NCBI RefSeq assembly: GCF_000003815.2
Contig: NC_049982.1
Span: forward strand, 30,197,447-30,247,366
DNA: 49,920 bases
Reading direction: 5' to 3'
From: Branchiostoma floridae
Lineage: Eukaryota; Chordata; Leptocardii; Amphioxiformes; Branchiostomatidae
The position numbers and the translations under genes were made by a program. The notes under the pieces are model-generated. The model did not search any database. It was not told the DNA's origin and saw only the letters and a list, made by a program, of their open reading frames with translations. This document shows, in pieces, positions 1-11,559 of the stretch. Position 1 is the first letter of the stretch. Each line of letters opens with the position of its first letter.

Positions 1-753
1 CGGAACTACCAGGATCTATCTGACTTAGAACATGGCCATCTTTCCGAAGCAAAATACACTTTTTTAGTCATAAGAAACATGCAGTTTGTTTTCCTAGCAA
101 GCGAACAGACAGGCTATATTCTTCTCCTATTTCCCATTCATGACCCTGTTGATGGCGCCTGACACCTTTCCTCATGAGGCTTGTGTGAAATTCATGTCTG
201 GTTTTACTACACTTTTTTGCACCACAATGCCATTGTTCTGTGGGTGTATGTCAGATCAATCCCAGTTCCCAACCTGACCTCAAATGAGTAGGACGTGGCA
301 TGTCTTGGAGGCCCATTTTCTCGAGTATGTTCAGCCGTTTTCACAGTATGTTCAGGCGAGTTCCGTACACAACCCGACATGTCTGAGTTCCAGCTCGAGC
401 TGGTGTAAAACGTTTTGCTGCAGCATGGTGGCATCTCTGCCAAACTGTTCTGTAGTTTTGATCCTGACCAGTTCTTGCCAGACAGACCGGCCGATGTCGC
501 TGCCTCCTCCCCCATTTCATTCGCCCTGCTGGAGCAACCGTTCTGACGAGCTGTCCTGTTCCCAGTTTGACCCGTTCCTGGTAGACCACATCATGCATTA
601 TCTTCCTGCATTTTTAGTACTGTTTGTTTCTCGTTTCTGGAAGTATTGATCATTTTGATCACTTTAACTCGCATGTTTTTATGTAGCATCTCTACTAGTT
701 TTTCTTTACTATCTTGGAGCCTGTTCCCTAGCTTGATGTAACCAAGGAGGTTA
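1..753. other. Repeat-derived flank, no gene
   Basis: No gene-like exon is seen. Bases 1-60 match, in inverted orientation, the stretch near 4495-4560 (shared core AGAACATGGCCATCTTTCC). This suggests that 1-753 and 4101-4560 were once one older inverted-repeat element, split by the Helitron-like insertion at 754. Short open frames on both strands around 280-650 overlap each other and resemble nothing I know. Confidence 0.5.
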
Positions 754-3700
754 TTATATTTCAGCCATACATAGTATGGTGAAATATATTGTATTCGTAA
801 TGTTTCTTTCTTTCTTTCTTTCTTCTTTCTCCTGTCAAATCTTCAAAGTGATTCATCTCCGCCGTTCCTGGACCGAATGACCTGAAATTTGGCACAGGGG
901 TAGAATGGGCCAATACCTTGATGCTTTTTTCTCAGTTTTTTCATATCTGCCTCTAAAATGATTTTATTGAGATTTTTTGGTCAATTTTAGACCAAAACTG
1001 TATATTTTGGCCCCTGTACCCTGGTATTACAACCAAATGAGCTGAAATTTGACAGAGATGTGCCTTGATAATGCCCCCATATAAATTCGATAACACTTTT
1101 GGTGTACAGTACAACAAAATGCTTATTTTTGCGATTTTTTGACCAATTTTTGACCATAAAAGGACACTTTTGGCCCCTGTACCCTGGTATTACAACCAAA
1201 TGAGCTGAAATTTGACAGAGATGTGCCTTGATAATGCCCCCATATAAATTCGATAACACTTTTGGTGTACAGTACAACAAAATGCTTATTTTTGCGATTT
1301 TTTTACCAATTTTTGACCAAAAAAGGACACTTTTGGCTCCTGTACCTTGGTATTGCAACCGAATGAGCTGAAATTTGACACAGATGTGCCTTGATAATCC
1401 CTTCATATAAATTCAATAGCACTTTTGGTGTACAGTGCAACAAAATGCTTATTTTTGCGATTTTGGGCCAATTTTTGACCAAAAAAGGACACTTTTGGCC
1501 CCTGTACCCTGGTATTACAATTAAATGACCTGAAATTTGGTATAGATAGGCATTAGATACTTGGTAACAGGATTCAAGTAAAATTTTTGACATAAACAAC
1601 TTTAAAATGATTAATTTTGGCACTTTTCTGAGGGGAATTTTGTTTTCTTTTGGCCTCCTGACGTGACCTTCCGTGACCCCGCACAGAGCCACACCTGTGC
1701 GCGTCAGACGGAGAGTTAATTGAATCAAAGACCTAGCCAATCAGCGAAGAGGAGGCCAAAGGCTAATTAATATTCATAAGCGGGGCCTCATGATCCCGTA
1801 TATAGCAGTGTTCCCGCCAGGGGGAGCGAAGCCCGCCTAAGGCTCTCGCATTTTAGACTATTCAGAAGGCTTTGTATTGTATCAGTTCTTATGGGCATAT
1901 CTATAATAATCGCAGCAGTCGCTTAACTTCTCTTCAGGAGTTTAGCGTAACACTAGCTATTTCAGGTCAAACCGTCAAAGGCAACTAAAAACAAACTTTA
2001 ACGTTACTGAGTTCAACAGTACTTATAACTTGTTATCCGAAGTTGAAACGCTAGCGATGGTATTTTCGCTGCGCTGTTAGCTCCGTGCGACTGTTGTTGA
2101 CGGTCTTATAACGGTATATTTTGCACCCCTGTACCCTGGTATGAGTAACATTTGGTATAGATAGGCATAAGATAGTTGGTAAAATGATCCAAGTACAATT
2201 TTTGGCATAAAGTACTGTAAAAGGCTTAATTACAGCACTTTTTTTAGGGGAAATTGGTTTTCTTTCGTTCTCCATGCCATGACCTTTCGGACGTTCACCC
2301 CACAGAGCCGACATCTGCACCTGCGTCTAGCCGGCAGGAAGAGTTAATTCAATTAATGGTTCAGCCAATCAGCGAAGAGGAAAGCAAAGGCTAATTAATA
2401 TTCATAAGCGGGACCACACAATACGTTAACTTGAAGACTCAGGCCGTACAGACTTCTCGCCAGGATTTTTTCAAAGCGTCGGACAGGGGTCCGGGGGCCG
2501 CCGAATGTCCCTGGCGGGGTCCAGGGGCAGGGCCACTGTGGGGGGACCCAGGTGGGCGAAGCCCCCACGGAAGCTCTTGCATTTTAGACTATTGAGAAGG
2601 CTTCTTTTATCAGTTTTTTTAGGGCCATATCTACGATAATCGTAGCAGTCACTTACTTCTCTTCAGCAGTTTGACTTTAAAATATTTCGGGTCAAAGCTT
2701 CAAAGACAACTAAAACCTCACAAACAACAAACTTTACTTAGCTCAACAGTATACAAAAATATTGTACGGGTTGCCATCCTTAGTTGAAGTGCTTATTTAT
2801 AGCGCTAGTATCTTCGCTGCGCCGTTAGCCGCCGTGCGACTTTTGTTGACGGTCTGATATCCCTACGTCGCCGCCTCGCTGATATTCCCACGGACGTGTT
2901 TCAAGAAAAATACCCAGCAAAAAACGCTGTTCTGCGTCAAATTCTATTCTATAAAACATGTGGGACTCAGTGTTACAGTCTAAATATTTTGTAGAAGCAC
3001 CGCTGTAGGAAAGAAGGTCCAAGCAATGTAAAACATCACGTAGCATGAAGTTCGCTGTCAACTGGCACACAGCACACGACTGTTTGAAACTCTAAGTCTA
3101 ATCAACAGCCGTGTTTGATTGATAGCCGGCGGTCCTTTGATGAAGTCGGCGAAAGGTGCGTTAGTTAGAAAATCTGCGTTTAGTTTTGATACGTAATTAT
3201 AAGTTAGACAGTGGCGAGAATGATTATTTTCTCATCAATATTTCTCTTCAGAATTATTTGAACTTAATTGTACATCTAAACAATTGGCTTGCCTGTGCAA
3301 TGTTTATATGATTAATGATCAGTGTACTGAAATCATGTGTAACGTATGGCTCCTAGTCAATAGATCAGCATTTTCTCTATAGTGACCACCTGTCTATAGT
3401 GGCCACATTTCCTAGTGCTGTTGTTGTTTGACATAAATTTTGAACATTTAAATTGTAAGTAACTTTAAACTGCCAGAGTTTCAGCCCAATAAAACACTCT
3501 CAGCGCCAGGGTATGAACAGACTGACCAGACAGACGAAAATAAATCCTCGAACAAGGTTCAATCGTATCTTCCGGGTCTGGCAGGAAGTTGTTAAACTAA
3601 AATAAGAATAGGCTCGATGGCTGATTGCATACAAAGTAAAACAGTTTAACAGTTTTACAGCTTGAAGAAAACAAACGCTCCTACAGTACCTGCACCTGCT

Positions 3701-4100
3701 TGATAATTATTAAATCGTATGCCCTACTTGAATAAAAAAAAGTTCACTGCAATAATAAATGTACCCACATCACAAGGAGCTTATACTTTTTAAAACTTAC
3801 ACCTAGTTATCGTACTGAAAATTGTTAATGACATTACATGAAGTCATTCAACAATTTTCAGTCATGATGAAAATTTTCTGAATGGAAGGTGTGATTATCG
3901 TCATCTTCTGAAAAATAGAAGCAAGCTCTGTTTTTACCTGGAATCAATTCACAATACCAGTCCACTTTGGGGGATAATGTACTGTTAAGAGGATGTTCCA
4001 TTTTTGCGCAGGGGTGATTTGGAACAGTCCAATGTTGCGTGGGAAGGGGTATGGCTGAAATATGCTGTATTTGCTCTTAAGCAAATGTCGGCCTTTCTAG
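754..4100 (+). mobile_element. Helitron-like non-autonomous element, copy A
   Basis: The element begins TTATATTTCAGCC after an A and ends CTTTCTAG before a T, with no target-site duplication. The first ~35 bases form a hairpin (ATATTTC..CCATAC / GTATGG.GAAATAT). Fourteen bases before the end is a perfect hairpin, ATTTGCTCTTAAGCAAAT. A-T target, CTRR end and a subterminal hairpin are Helitron hallmarks; the first bases are TT rather than the usual TC. The interior has a ~163-bp tandem repeat, an internal duplication (about 1780-2100 versus 2400-2860), and no Rep/helicase reading frame, so it is non-autonomous. The nested element at 21961-23636 has the same ends. Confidence 0.72.
985..1530 (+). 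repeat. ~163-bp tandem repeat inside copy A
   Basis: The phrase CCCCTGTACCCTGGTATTAC or a close variant recurs at 1011, 1174, 1337 and 1499, a period of 162-163 bp, with about three and a half copies. Each unit also holds GAGCTGAAATTTGACA and CAACAAAATGCTTATTTTTG. Diverged units of the same type occur at about 22215-22610 in the second element. Confidence 0.85.
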
Positions 4101-4560
4101 TATTTTTCATGTCTTTGAAAGTTTGATGTAACGCTGTTTGTACATTTTCTTGTTACAAGAAACTCTTTATTATTGTCTTGTTCGTTTTCTGACTTTCTTT
4201 CATGATCGTAAGAATTTCCTTTGTTTATGTTATGAATAAAGATGTTCAGTAACATAGGTTGATTCGCTGTTTCCCTTTTTGTTAATTCTTTAATTGCTTT
4301 TATTTGCATGAGAAAGGTGGGCGTCTCCAACTTAGTCAATTTATTCGTTGGTTGGTACACCCCTACCCCAAGGGAGACCATTCAGTTGAATGGTGGGCGT
4401 CTCCAACTTAGTCAATTTATTCGTTACTTAGTACACCCCTACCCCTAGGGACACCATACTATGTGGATATAGTCACAAGAAATACTCGCTCCTGATTGGC
4501 TGAGGAAAGATGGCCATGTTCTAACTACAATTAGATCACCGATCCACGAAGCCTGGTAGT
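4101..4560. other. Right part of the older repeat around copy A
   Basis: There is no gene. It contains a 76-bp tandem repeat (4316-4459), then sequence complementary to the first ~60 bases of the window (GATGGCCATGTTCTAA near 4510). This supports an older inverted-repeat element interrupted by the Helitron-like insertion. Confidence 0.45.
4316..4459. repeat. 76-bp tandem duplication
   Basis: GGTGGGCGTCTCCAACTTAG starts at 4316 and again at 4392, followed in both copies by TCAATTTATTCGTT and TACACCCCTACCCC. Two copies, the second slightly diverged and shorter. Confidence 0.9.
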
Positions 4561-5323
4561 GGCTAGATACTAACCTTACAGCTTACCTCTGACTAAAAAG
4601 TCCTCTACAAGAATAAAAGACTATGGCACATGAGCTACTTTTCTTTTTTCCATTTTCAAATTTCCTCTGCACTACTCATTGATCAGTCTGATTTGATCTC
4701 CTTAGACAGTATGGATCTCCTGTTATTATTACTTCCATGAAAAATGGAGGTATTGTTTTGATGTGTCTGAGTGTGGTATTTGTGATCAGCATAGAGAACT
4801 TTTGAGCCACTGGATAGATTTTGATGACATTTCATGTGTGGGTTGGTGTTGGGAAGAACAAGGTCAAAGTCAACTTTGGACCCCTGGTGTGTGACCTTCG
4901 TACACCAACAGAACTTCCATTTTGTTAAAAAAAATCTTTTGTTCTGGACATGCTATGTTTTTGATTTTTCAGTGATAGCTTGTGATGCAAGAAAGACATG
5001 CTGTATGTTTGGGCTCCCTAGGAGCTTACTTTGGAACTGTTTGATTTGTTTGAACCTTTATTTATTCATGAAAGCTCAAATCGGCCTGCAGGCCGCTTTT
5101 CATTGAGGTCATGAGGGAAGAGGCAAGGGTCAGACAAAGTATATAACAGAGATTAAGTTACATCGTTTTGAGTCCTTATAAGTCCTATACGTCTATATAC
5201 ACCATTTACATTTACATACATACAGAATACATGATAGGAGCTGCTACATTATTCAAGTCCGTTCATTTGGCCGTTGGGGTGTTTTGCAAAAACTAATTTT
5301 GTGGTATGTTGTATCGTCTACAG
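4561..5323. other. Interspersed-repeat DNA upstream of first recognised exon
   Basis: No exon homologous to the 48-nt or 104-nt exons of the minus-strand paralog is seen here. At about 4728 a repeat-like block starts (ACTTCCATGAAAAATGGAGG and onward), with an inverted TTCCAT..ATGGA start. Near 5070-5100 there is a GGCCTGCAGGCC palindrome. The last ~20 bases (ending TCTACAG) are the splice acceptor of the exon at 5324. Confidence 0.4.
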
Positions 5324-5430
5324 TCTTTACAAAGAGGATCTTCAGAAAGGTGACGAGGCTGTACAGCGTGGAGATCTGGACTCAGCAGAGCAGCACTTTG
5401 CAGCAGCACTCAAGCTGGTACATCTCAAAG
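5324..5430 (+). CDS. NTase-TPR protein, internal 107-nt exon
   Basis: This exon lies between acceptor GTCTACAG and donor AAAG|GTATAC. It begins with the third base of a codon and encodes about 35 residues ([20 protein letters not shown] and on to AALKLVHLK), a helical TPR-like pair. It ends in phase 1, so that G joins AT at 5819 to make Asp. The minus-strand paralog has an exon of exactly the same length and phases at 17008-17114 ([20 protein letters not shown]), which is the main reason for accepting the boundaries. Exons further 5', including the start codon, are not recognised in the window. The longer open frame from 5274 is intron read-through. Confidence 0.8.
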
Positions 5431-5818
5431 GTATACTGTTAGAAAAGGCATCTAAAACACGTAGTTAATTTGCACAATAATCATTAGATTATACATGTAG
5501 GTGCAAAATGAGAAAATGCTATGAGGAGTGACGGCAACAAGTTCTCGGTCTCACCCAGCATTAAGGTGCACATTTACTCAAAATAACAACTTAGATTGAC
5601 TTGTATTCTATTACATTATAGCATCCATTAGCATCTATTGAATATCTATTTTTGTTCATTATAAAGCTGCTTTGTACAGTTTACAGTATGGTCAAAAATC
5701 TTTCTTCTTGGTAACGGATGAAAATTGATGCGTGTATGCGAATGTCATCCAAATGACCAAACAAACATTGTCTAATTAAGACAAAAATTGTTGTTAAAAA
5801 CTACCATTTACCCTACAG

Positions 5819-8604
5819 ATCCAGCTGTTTCGCAGTATGAAAAGGAAGTTCCACCCCTCCAAAGGTTAGGCGATGTGTACCTAAAGCGAGGCTGTACAAC
5901 GGGGGACGGTACAGACTTCGTCAAGGCGTCAGCCCTGTACCAAGCTGCAGTAGCTAGGTCAGAGGTCAGCAACAACCGCCAGGCCCTTGAAAACAGCATC
6001 AAAGAAACGGAAAAGCTATTCCTCAAGCATGTCTTAAACAAAGAGAGGGACGTGAATCAGCAAGAAGAAGCGGAAAGGCACAAGAAACTACTGAAAGAAC
6101 TAAGGGATAGAATCAAACTGGAAATGGAATCCATTGACAAAGAGATGGACCCCTATGCACATGAGTTTGAAAGCGAGTTAGGTAGGGAGATAGAATGGAA
6201 GAGAGCTGACGCAGTGAGGGAATTGTTTGAGAAAATTGCAAAAGAAAGAAAGGTGTACATAGCACAGCTTGTAGATGAGTGTATCGCAGTGATGGGTCCC
6301 CATCCCTGTAAGTATGCCATGATAGGTTTGGGCTCACAGGCCACAGGACTGGTAACTCCATACTCGGACCTGGAGTTCGCTATCTTGGTAGAGAAGGAAG
6401 ATGAAGCAAGCATCGCGTATTTCCGTCGCCTGACTCACTACCTGCACCTCAAGGTGGTCAACCTGGGAGAAACCATCCTCCCAGCCATGGGGATAACAAG
6501 TCTGAATGACTTCTACTCAGACGACCCTCTGGACAACTGGTTCTACGACTCTGTCACACCGCGAGGGTTCAGTTTTGACGGGTCCATGCCCAAAGCGTGT
6601 AAGACTCCACTGGGCAGACAGGGAACGTTGACCGAAGCTCCCAGCGAACTCATCCGCACACCAAGCAGCATGGCCGGCCTTTTGAAGGAGCACGCCAAGT
6701 CGTATGTAACAGAGGGATACCACCTCCCCGATGTTTTGAGAAATGTTTGTCTGATTACAGGAGAACAGATCTTAGTCGATGTCTACGCCGACCTCGTTGC
6801 GACGACACTAAAGAGTGGTGATGGGGAAATGCTGTACCAACTAGCATTGGAGACAGTTCGCGAGAACTCTGAAAGCTTCCAAAAGGTGGGACTGACAGCA
6901 TCACTGTTGGACGTTAAGAAACAAATCTACCGATTCCCCTCACTAGCAGTCGACTGTTTGGCTCTCTGCTCCAACATCTTGCCTACCACGGTGTGGAAAA
7001 CCATCGAAGAAATGACAGTCAAAGAAGTCGTTAGCCCAGAGAACGCACATCACTTGAAGGTGCTGGTCAGCATCTCAGCAGAGCTTAGACTGAGAGCGTA
7101 CATTGCCAATAGGGGCCAGAAAGAAAACCTGTCAGCCTTGTCACCAATGACGACACCATCCAAAGACAACGCCGACAAAGAAACTGACGCATTACGGGAT
7201 GTGTTTTACGTTTCTGACGTTAAACAGCTGATCAGATATTACGTCACGGCAATCCCTTTGAAGAACTTCTTGTCAAATGAAGAAGATTTCCTGAAGGGAA
7301 AGCGTCTGTTGCAAGACATTAGATTAATCGACAACTATACAGCGGCAAATGGGTCCATGTACCAGTTTCTTGGTAACTACAGAAAAGCTATCAAGTACTA
7401 TAAAGAGGTCTTTGCCAGGTATGATGACAAGGATACATGGGAAAAAGCATTTGTGCTATTCAACTGGGGATCGGCTTTGCAGAGCTTGGGACACCACGGT
7501 GAGTCAGTCGGCTACTTTGAGAAGGCACTGCAGACGTTCCGAAATTTCTACGCTCCGAGTGCGGACCATCATGACATTGCCATATCCATGGTCGTGCTAG
7601 GATCAGCCCATTATTACTTGAATCATCTTGAGGAAGCCATTAGAAGCTTTGAGGAAGGACTGAAAATGTGCCAGAAAATCTATGGAGAGAACGAACCGCA
7701 TTCTTACATTGCCCACGCACTCAACTACCTGGGCTTGACGTATAGAAAGCTTGAGGACATCGACAACGCACTCAGCTATTGCCAGCAGGCACTTGAGATG
7801 AGACAGAAAATACACGGCAAAGAACATCTTACTGTCGCCAACTCACTGAGTAATATTGGCGACATGTTACTTGATAAGGGGGAATTCCTAAAAGCTATTG
7901 AATACTTAGAATTAGCATTGCAGATGCGGAAGAATTTGTACGGTCCAAAAACAGCTCATTCAGACATTGCAGATTCTTACCTACGCCTGGGAATGGCCTG
8001 GTGTGAACAGAGGAGTCCAGAGGAAGCTATCAGGTATACCGAACTGGCGCTGCAAATGTTCAAGAAGGTATACGGAAAGACTGCGTCCCATCCTGACATT
8101 GCACGTTGCCTGAGCACCCTAGGCACCGGAGCACTATTGACTGACCAGCCAAAACGTGCAAAAATCTACAAACAGCAGGCACTGGTCATGTTTAAAGAAT
8201 GCCTCGGTGACAAGCATACCCACACGGCAACTGCGCTTATTAACCTCGGTGCCATCTTGGAGAAACTTGGTGAATACAAGGAAGCGATCAGTCAGTATGA
8301 AGAGGCACTGAGCACATATAAGGCGATCTACTCTCCACGCACGGAACACCCTAACATTGCCTTGGCCCTGTTAAGTATTGGGGGAGCCTGGCGGTTCGGA
8401 TTTGGTGACCACTGGAAAGCAGTGGAATACGGTGAACAGGCACTACAGATGCAGAGGGCTATTTATGGTTTGACTACAGCACATTCTAGCATTGTTCGCA
8501 CACTCCGATTCCTAGAATTGGTTTGGGAGGAGCTAGACTTTTATGGAAAAGCACGCGACTACAGAAAACAAGCAAAGGAGATGGAAGAGAAATTGGCACA
8601 TTAA
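5819..8604 (+). CDS. Nucleotidyltransferase (DUF294/PII-uridylyltransferase-like)-TPR protein, main exon
   Basis: One large exon after acceptor CCCTACAG, ending in TAA at 8602-8604; about 928 residues with no internal stop. Order: a helical module ([12 protein letters not shown] near the start); a charged, probably coiled-coil stretch (~6030-6260); an NTase-fold domain (~6280-6720) with [20 protein letters not shown] at 6325-6384, i.e. G-S-x10-D-x-E, D at 6367 and E at 6373; a conserved PRGFSFDG stretch whose D (6577) could be a third acidic ligand (inference); a linker; then about ten TPRs of 42-44 residues (~7340-8590), of the kinesin-light-chain/nephrocystin spacing, with repeated G-x-x-x-EAI and ALQM..YG patterns. 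The domain resembles the N-terminal uridylyltransferase region of bacterial GlnD and DUF294 proteins. Substrate unknown; probably cytosolic, as no signal peptide or membrane segment is seen. No AATAAA lies just downstream; ATTAAA is at 8966. Known in outline as a lineage-expanded TPR family; I assign no symbol. Confidence 0.88.
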
Positions 8605-9295
8605 GTTGTTACAGCTCAATGACATGTAAATAAGATAATGTGCAACAGGGCTTGAAATACTATTATCATATAGCCAGGCACCGCGGCCCAATCAGAAGGC
8701 TCCATTCCACGTTGGTTATGACGTAACACACAGGTTCCGACCAGCCTGGCGTCGATTTGTTCTGACCAATCATAAGGAGCGATACACAGGAAAGTAAGGG
8801 ATGTGCAGGCATTGGCCAATCAAAAGGAGCGAATCATTTCCGGAGCATAGGAAATAAGTACAGACTGCAAGGGGGAATGGCTCCTTCTGTTAACATTGAT
8901 AGCGAGTGTTTATTAAACCCTTACCATCCGGAAATGAAACGTTTCAATCTACAATTATATAAAAGATTAAAGTTACTTCAATTCAAGTCCACTTTATACG
9001 GAACTACTAAACACATAATTCTGTACCGCAGACAATAGGTTAACAGTCTACAGTCCATATTACAGCTATTTGGGTCTATGTCCACTTTTACCTGTTACAT
9101 TCAACTTCAAGTAACATAATGAATCGACTTTGACATTATTTCAAGCCTTAGAACTGAGCGTTGTGTTATTATATGTTGTTCAAATTCACTGGTTAAATTT
9201 ATTAAATGTACTGAATAATGGATGTATGTATTATAATATATGAAGGAATTTTGTCGCTTAAATGAGTCAGTTTGGATAGGCTATATGATAATAAC
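8605..9295. other. 3' flank with CCAAT-type dispersed repeat
   Basis: This is presumed 3' UTR followed by repeat DNA. From 8690 to 8830, three CCAATCA boxes recur with AAGGAGCGA or similar spacing. The part at about 8746-8795 (GTCGATTTG, CCAATCATAAGGAGCGATAC) recurs inverted at about 24970-25020. I see no exon. Confidence 0.5.
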
Positions 9296-9470
9296 GTTAA
9301 TGACCCGCCTGTTCCAAGGTATACATGGTGTCATAACGCCTGGTCATTTGCTATAACCACCTCATAAAACCACTCCGTTCAATTCGCTCACTCGGTGTTT
9401 TATTCGGTGGTTATAGCTAAGGATCAGGCGTTATTACACCATACACCTCGGGGCGGGTCATTGACCCTTA
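9296..9470. mobile_element. Foldback (MITE-like) element
   Basis: Two arms of about 75 bases pair across a short centre. The left arm begins TTAATGACCCGCC and includes ATAACGCCTGGTCAT and GCTATAACCACC. The right arm carries GGTGGTTATAGC, ATCAGGCGTTATTACACCAT and GGGCGGGTCATTGAC. It has no coding capacity. Confidence 0.75.
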
Positions 9471-9885
9471 ATTACCATCCGAAAGTGTTAGAATTTCACA
9501 ATTGCAACAATTTGATTCGAACAGCAGTTTCAACTAAGAATTGATGTGTTAAAATACAGTGAGTGGAATTCGTTGCCATCAAGTACAGTATACGTAGGTG
9601 TACCCTCACAAGATAGCTTTGCACAACATTTCCAGGCAGATGTGCAAAGGCTTAGTGTGACAAGTCGTTCAGTGTAATATAACGAGCTGCAACCGTGCAT
9701 GCCAAGCTGGTGTTACACAGAGGGCTGGTTATACCGGCCATACAGATAGAGAACAGTCTGGAGCCTTTAACTACCTTCGCCGAAGTTAATAATTATTATG
9801 TTTTGGTCAGCTTTTGTTTGTATGTATAATAGAAAAAGGAGGACCGCATTTGAGTAGATTATCAGAAAATGCAATTTTCAACGTT
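9471..9885. other. No gene seen
   Basis: AT-rich sequence with no exon. Near 9765, ACTACCTTCGCCGAAG is a repeat-end motif (related ACCTTCGCCAAATGAT at 17800 and 18890). Confidence 0.4.
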
Positions 9886-10240
9886 GTCTTGATAAAAGAC
9901 GCTATGAGGTCAAGATAAGAAAGTATGCGTTACTTTTATCACTTGAATGTTATAGTACAATCTATGGACAGAGAGAAGAAAGATATTTGAGTACTAGAAA
10001 TTACTTTGTTACTTTTCTACAAGACTTTAAGCCGCATTGGTTCAACCGCATGAACGCAAAAGTCGGCGGCCCGGAAACTTCTTTTTTCACCGTTGTCTTG
10101 ATATAAGACGCTATGACGTCAAGATAAGAAAGTGTGCGTTACTTTTATCACTTGAATTCCATAGTACAACCTATGGACAGAAAGAAGAGAGACATTTGAG
10201 TACTAGAACTTACGGTTCTTTCTGGTGTAAACGCTCTTAG
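9886..10240 (+). repeat. ~210-bp tandem repeat, two units
   Basis: Units start at 9886 and 10095 (209 bp apart) with GTCTTGATATAAGACGCTAT or a variant, followed by TCAAGATAAGAAAGT and GTGCGTTACTTTTATCACTT. The same unit forms a four-copy array at 27511-28260 in the same orientation. The second unit contains the CRE octamer TGACGTCA (10114-10121); the first has TGAGGTCA. Confidence 0.88.
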
Positions 10241-10340
10241 GTGACCAAGAGATCTGCCTTGGACATACATGGAAATAAAAATCAAAATTCTCTTCTGTTT
10301 CATCGGTCTATTGTTATTGAAAAGAGGTCATATTCCCTAA

Positions 10341-11539
10341 TACCCCCATTCCACTGGGACGGCGCTCTCACCGCGCGCTCACGGCGATGGCAAATTTGAA
10401 CATCGCGGCGAGAGCGCGGTGAAATCGCCGTGGGAGCGCCGTGAGAGCGCGGTGGGAGTGCCATCGCCGCGAGAGCGCCGTCACCACGGCGATGGTATGG
10501 GGCCCTGCCATACCATCGCCATGAGAGCGCCGAGGATGGCGATGCAACAATGATCGCCATGAGAGCGCCATAAGAGCGCCGAGAGAGCGCGGAGAGCGTC
10601 AGTAGGGCTAAACAATGGTATATCAGGTCCCATTCCACTAGGACGGCGATCTCACCGCGCTCTCGCTGCGCTCTCAACTACATTGCGTACAATCTTTATT
10701 CTTGAAGAAGTATATTTTGATGATTTTTTTAGTCAAATCATACTTTGTGTCATGAATCACTTCCTAATTAAAATCATGGGTAATACAAATTGGACAACTA
10801 CACGTACAATGCGTTCATTCAGTGTTTCGAATCACAGGATGTTTCCAGATTAGATATGAGAAAGTTGACGAGAAAGAACTCGGAGAAATGTTCAAAACGT
10901 AGCAGTGATGTACAATGAATTAAACTGAGATGGAATAATCAGGAACACGAAGGTTTACTATGTCTTGACTTATTTTCAAATGTCAACAGAATAACATTTT
11001 TGTTTTCATGTTCTTAACCTGTAAATTGAGATTATGGAAGACTTATTTTCAATAGATCAAATCACTATTCTATAATTTACGATAATAACGTGGTATGATA
11101 ATGGTATCCATTTTGAAAAATTTACATGACAAATTTAAGTTAACAAAAAACAGCAAGTCAAACATATGGGTTATCTTAGACTCACGTGGAGTCCTGTACA
11201 GTGAGCAAAATTGGATTTGTTCATTGATTACAGCCTTGATTTTGTGATTTAAAATTGCGTAAAACGGAAAGGTATTACTTAGTAGACAATCAAATACCCA
11301 AAACGTAAGAAATTTCGTTCTCTATCTCTGAAATTCGTTAAGTAATCTTCAAAGTCTCTGTCAGCCCATAAGAATTGCTGTCGTTTGAGTTTTCCGTCGC
11401 GCTGAGAGCGCGCTGGTGTCGCAGTAGAGATTCCACTAGAGCAGCTTTTTCTGCCATCGCGGCGCCCTCACGGTGATGAGGACAATTTTCTATCGCCGTG
11501 AGAGCGCAGTGAGAGCGCCGTCAAGTGGAATGAGGGCCT
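10341..11539. mobile_element. GC-rich terminal-inverted-repeat element
   Basis: The left end reads CCCCATTCCACTGGGACGGC and then GCTCTCACCGCGCGCTCACG. The right end, reverse complemented, gives CCCTCATTCCACTTGACGGC and GCTCTCACTGCGCTCTCACG. The GC-rich ends are built from degenerate GAGAGCGCCGTGA words, in sharp contrast to the AT-rich core (about 10690-11390). A third end-like copy starts at 10626, so the left end may be a compound. CCTAA lies close outside both ends and might be a target duplication. No transposase frame is present. Confidence 0.7.
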
Positions 11540-11559
11540 AAATTAACAAATAGCTTTCA

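Noticed and set aside
5274-5323. Start codon of the NTase-TPR gene at 5274
   Set aside because: Lies in the intron before a clear acceptor; the minus-strand paralog shows an exon boundary at the same place.
5788-5818. N-terminal extension of the main exon
   Set aside because: The frame there begins with TTG and is intron sequence before CCCTACAG.
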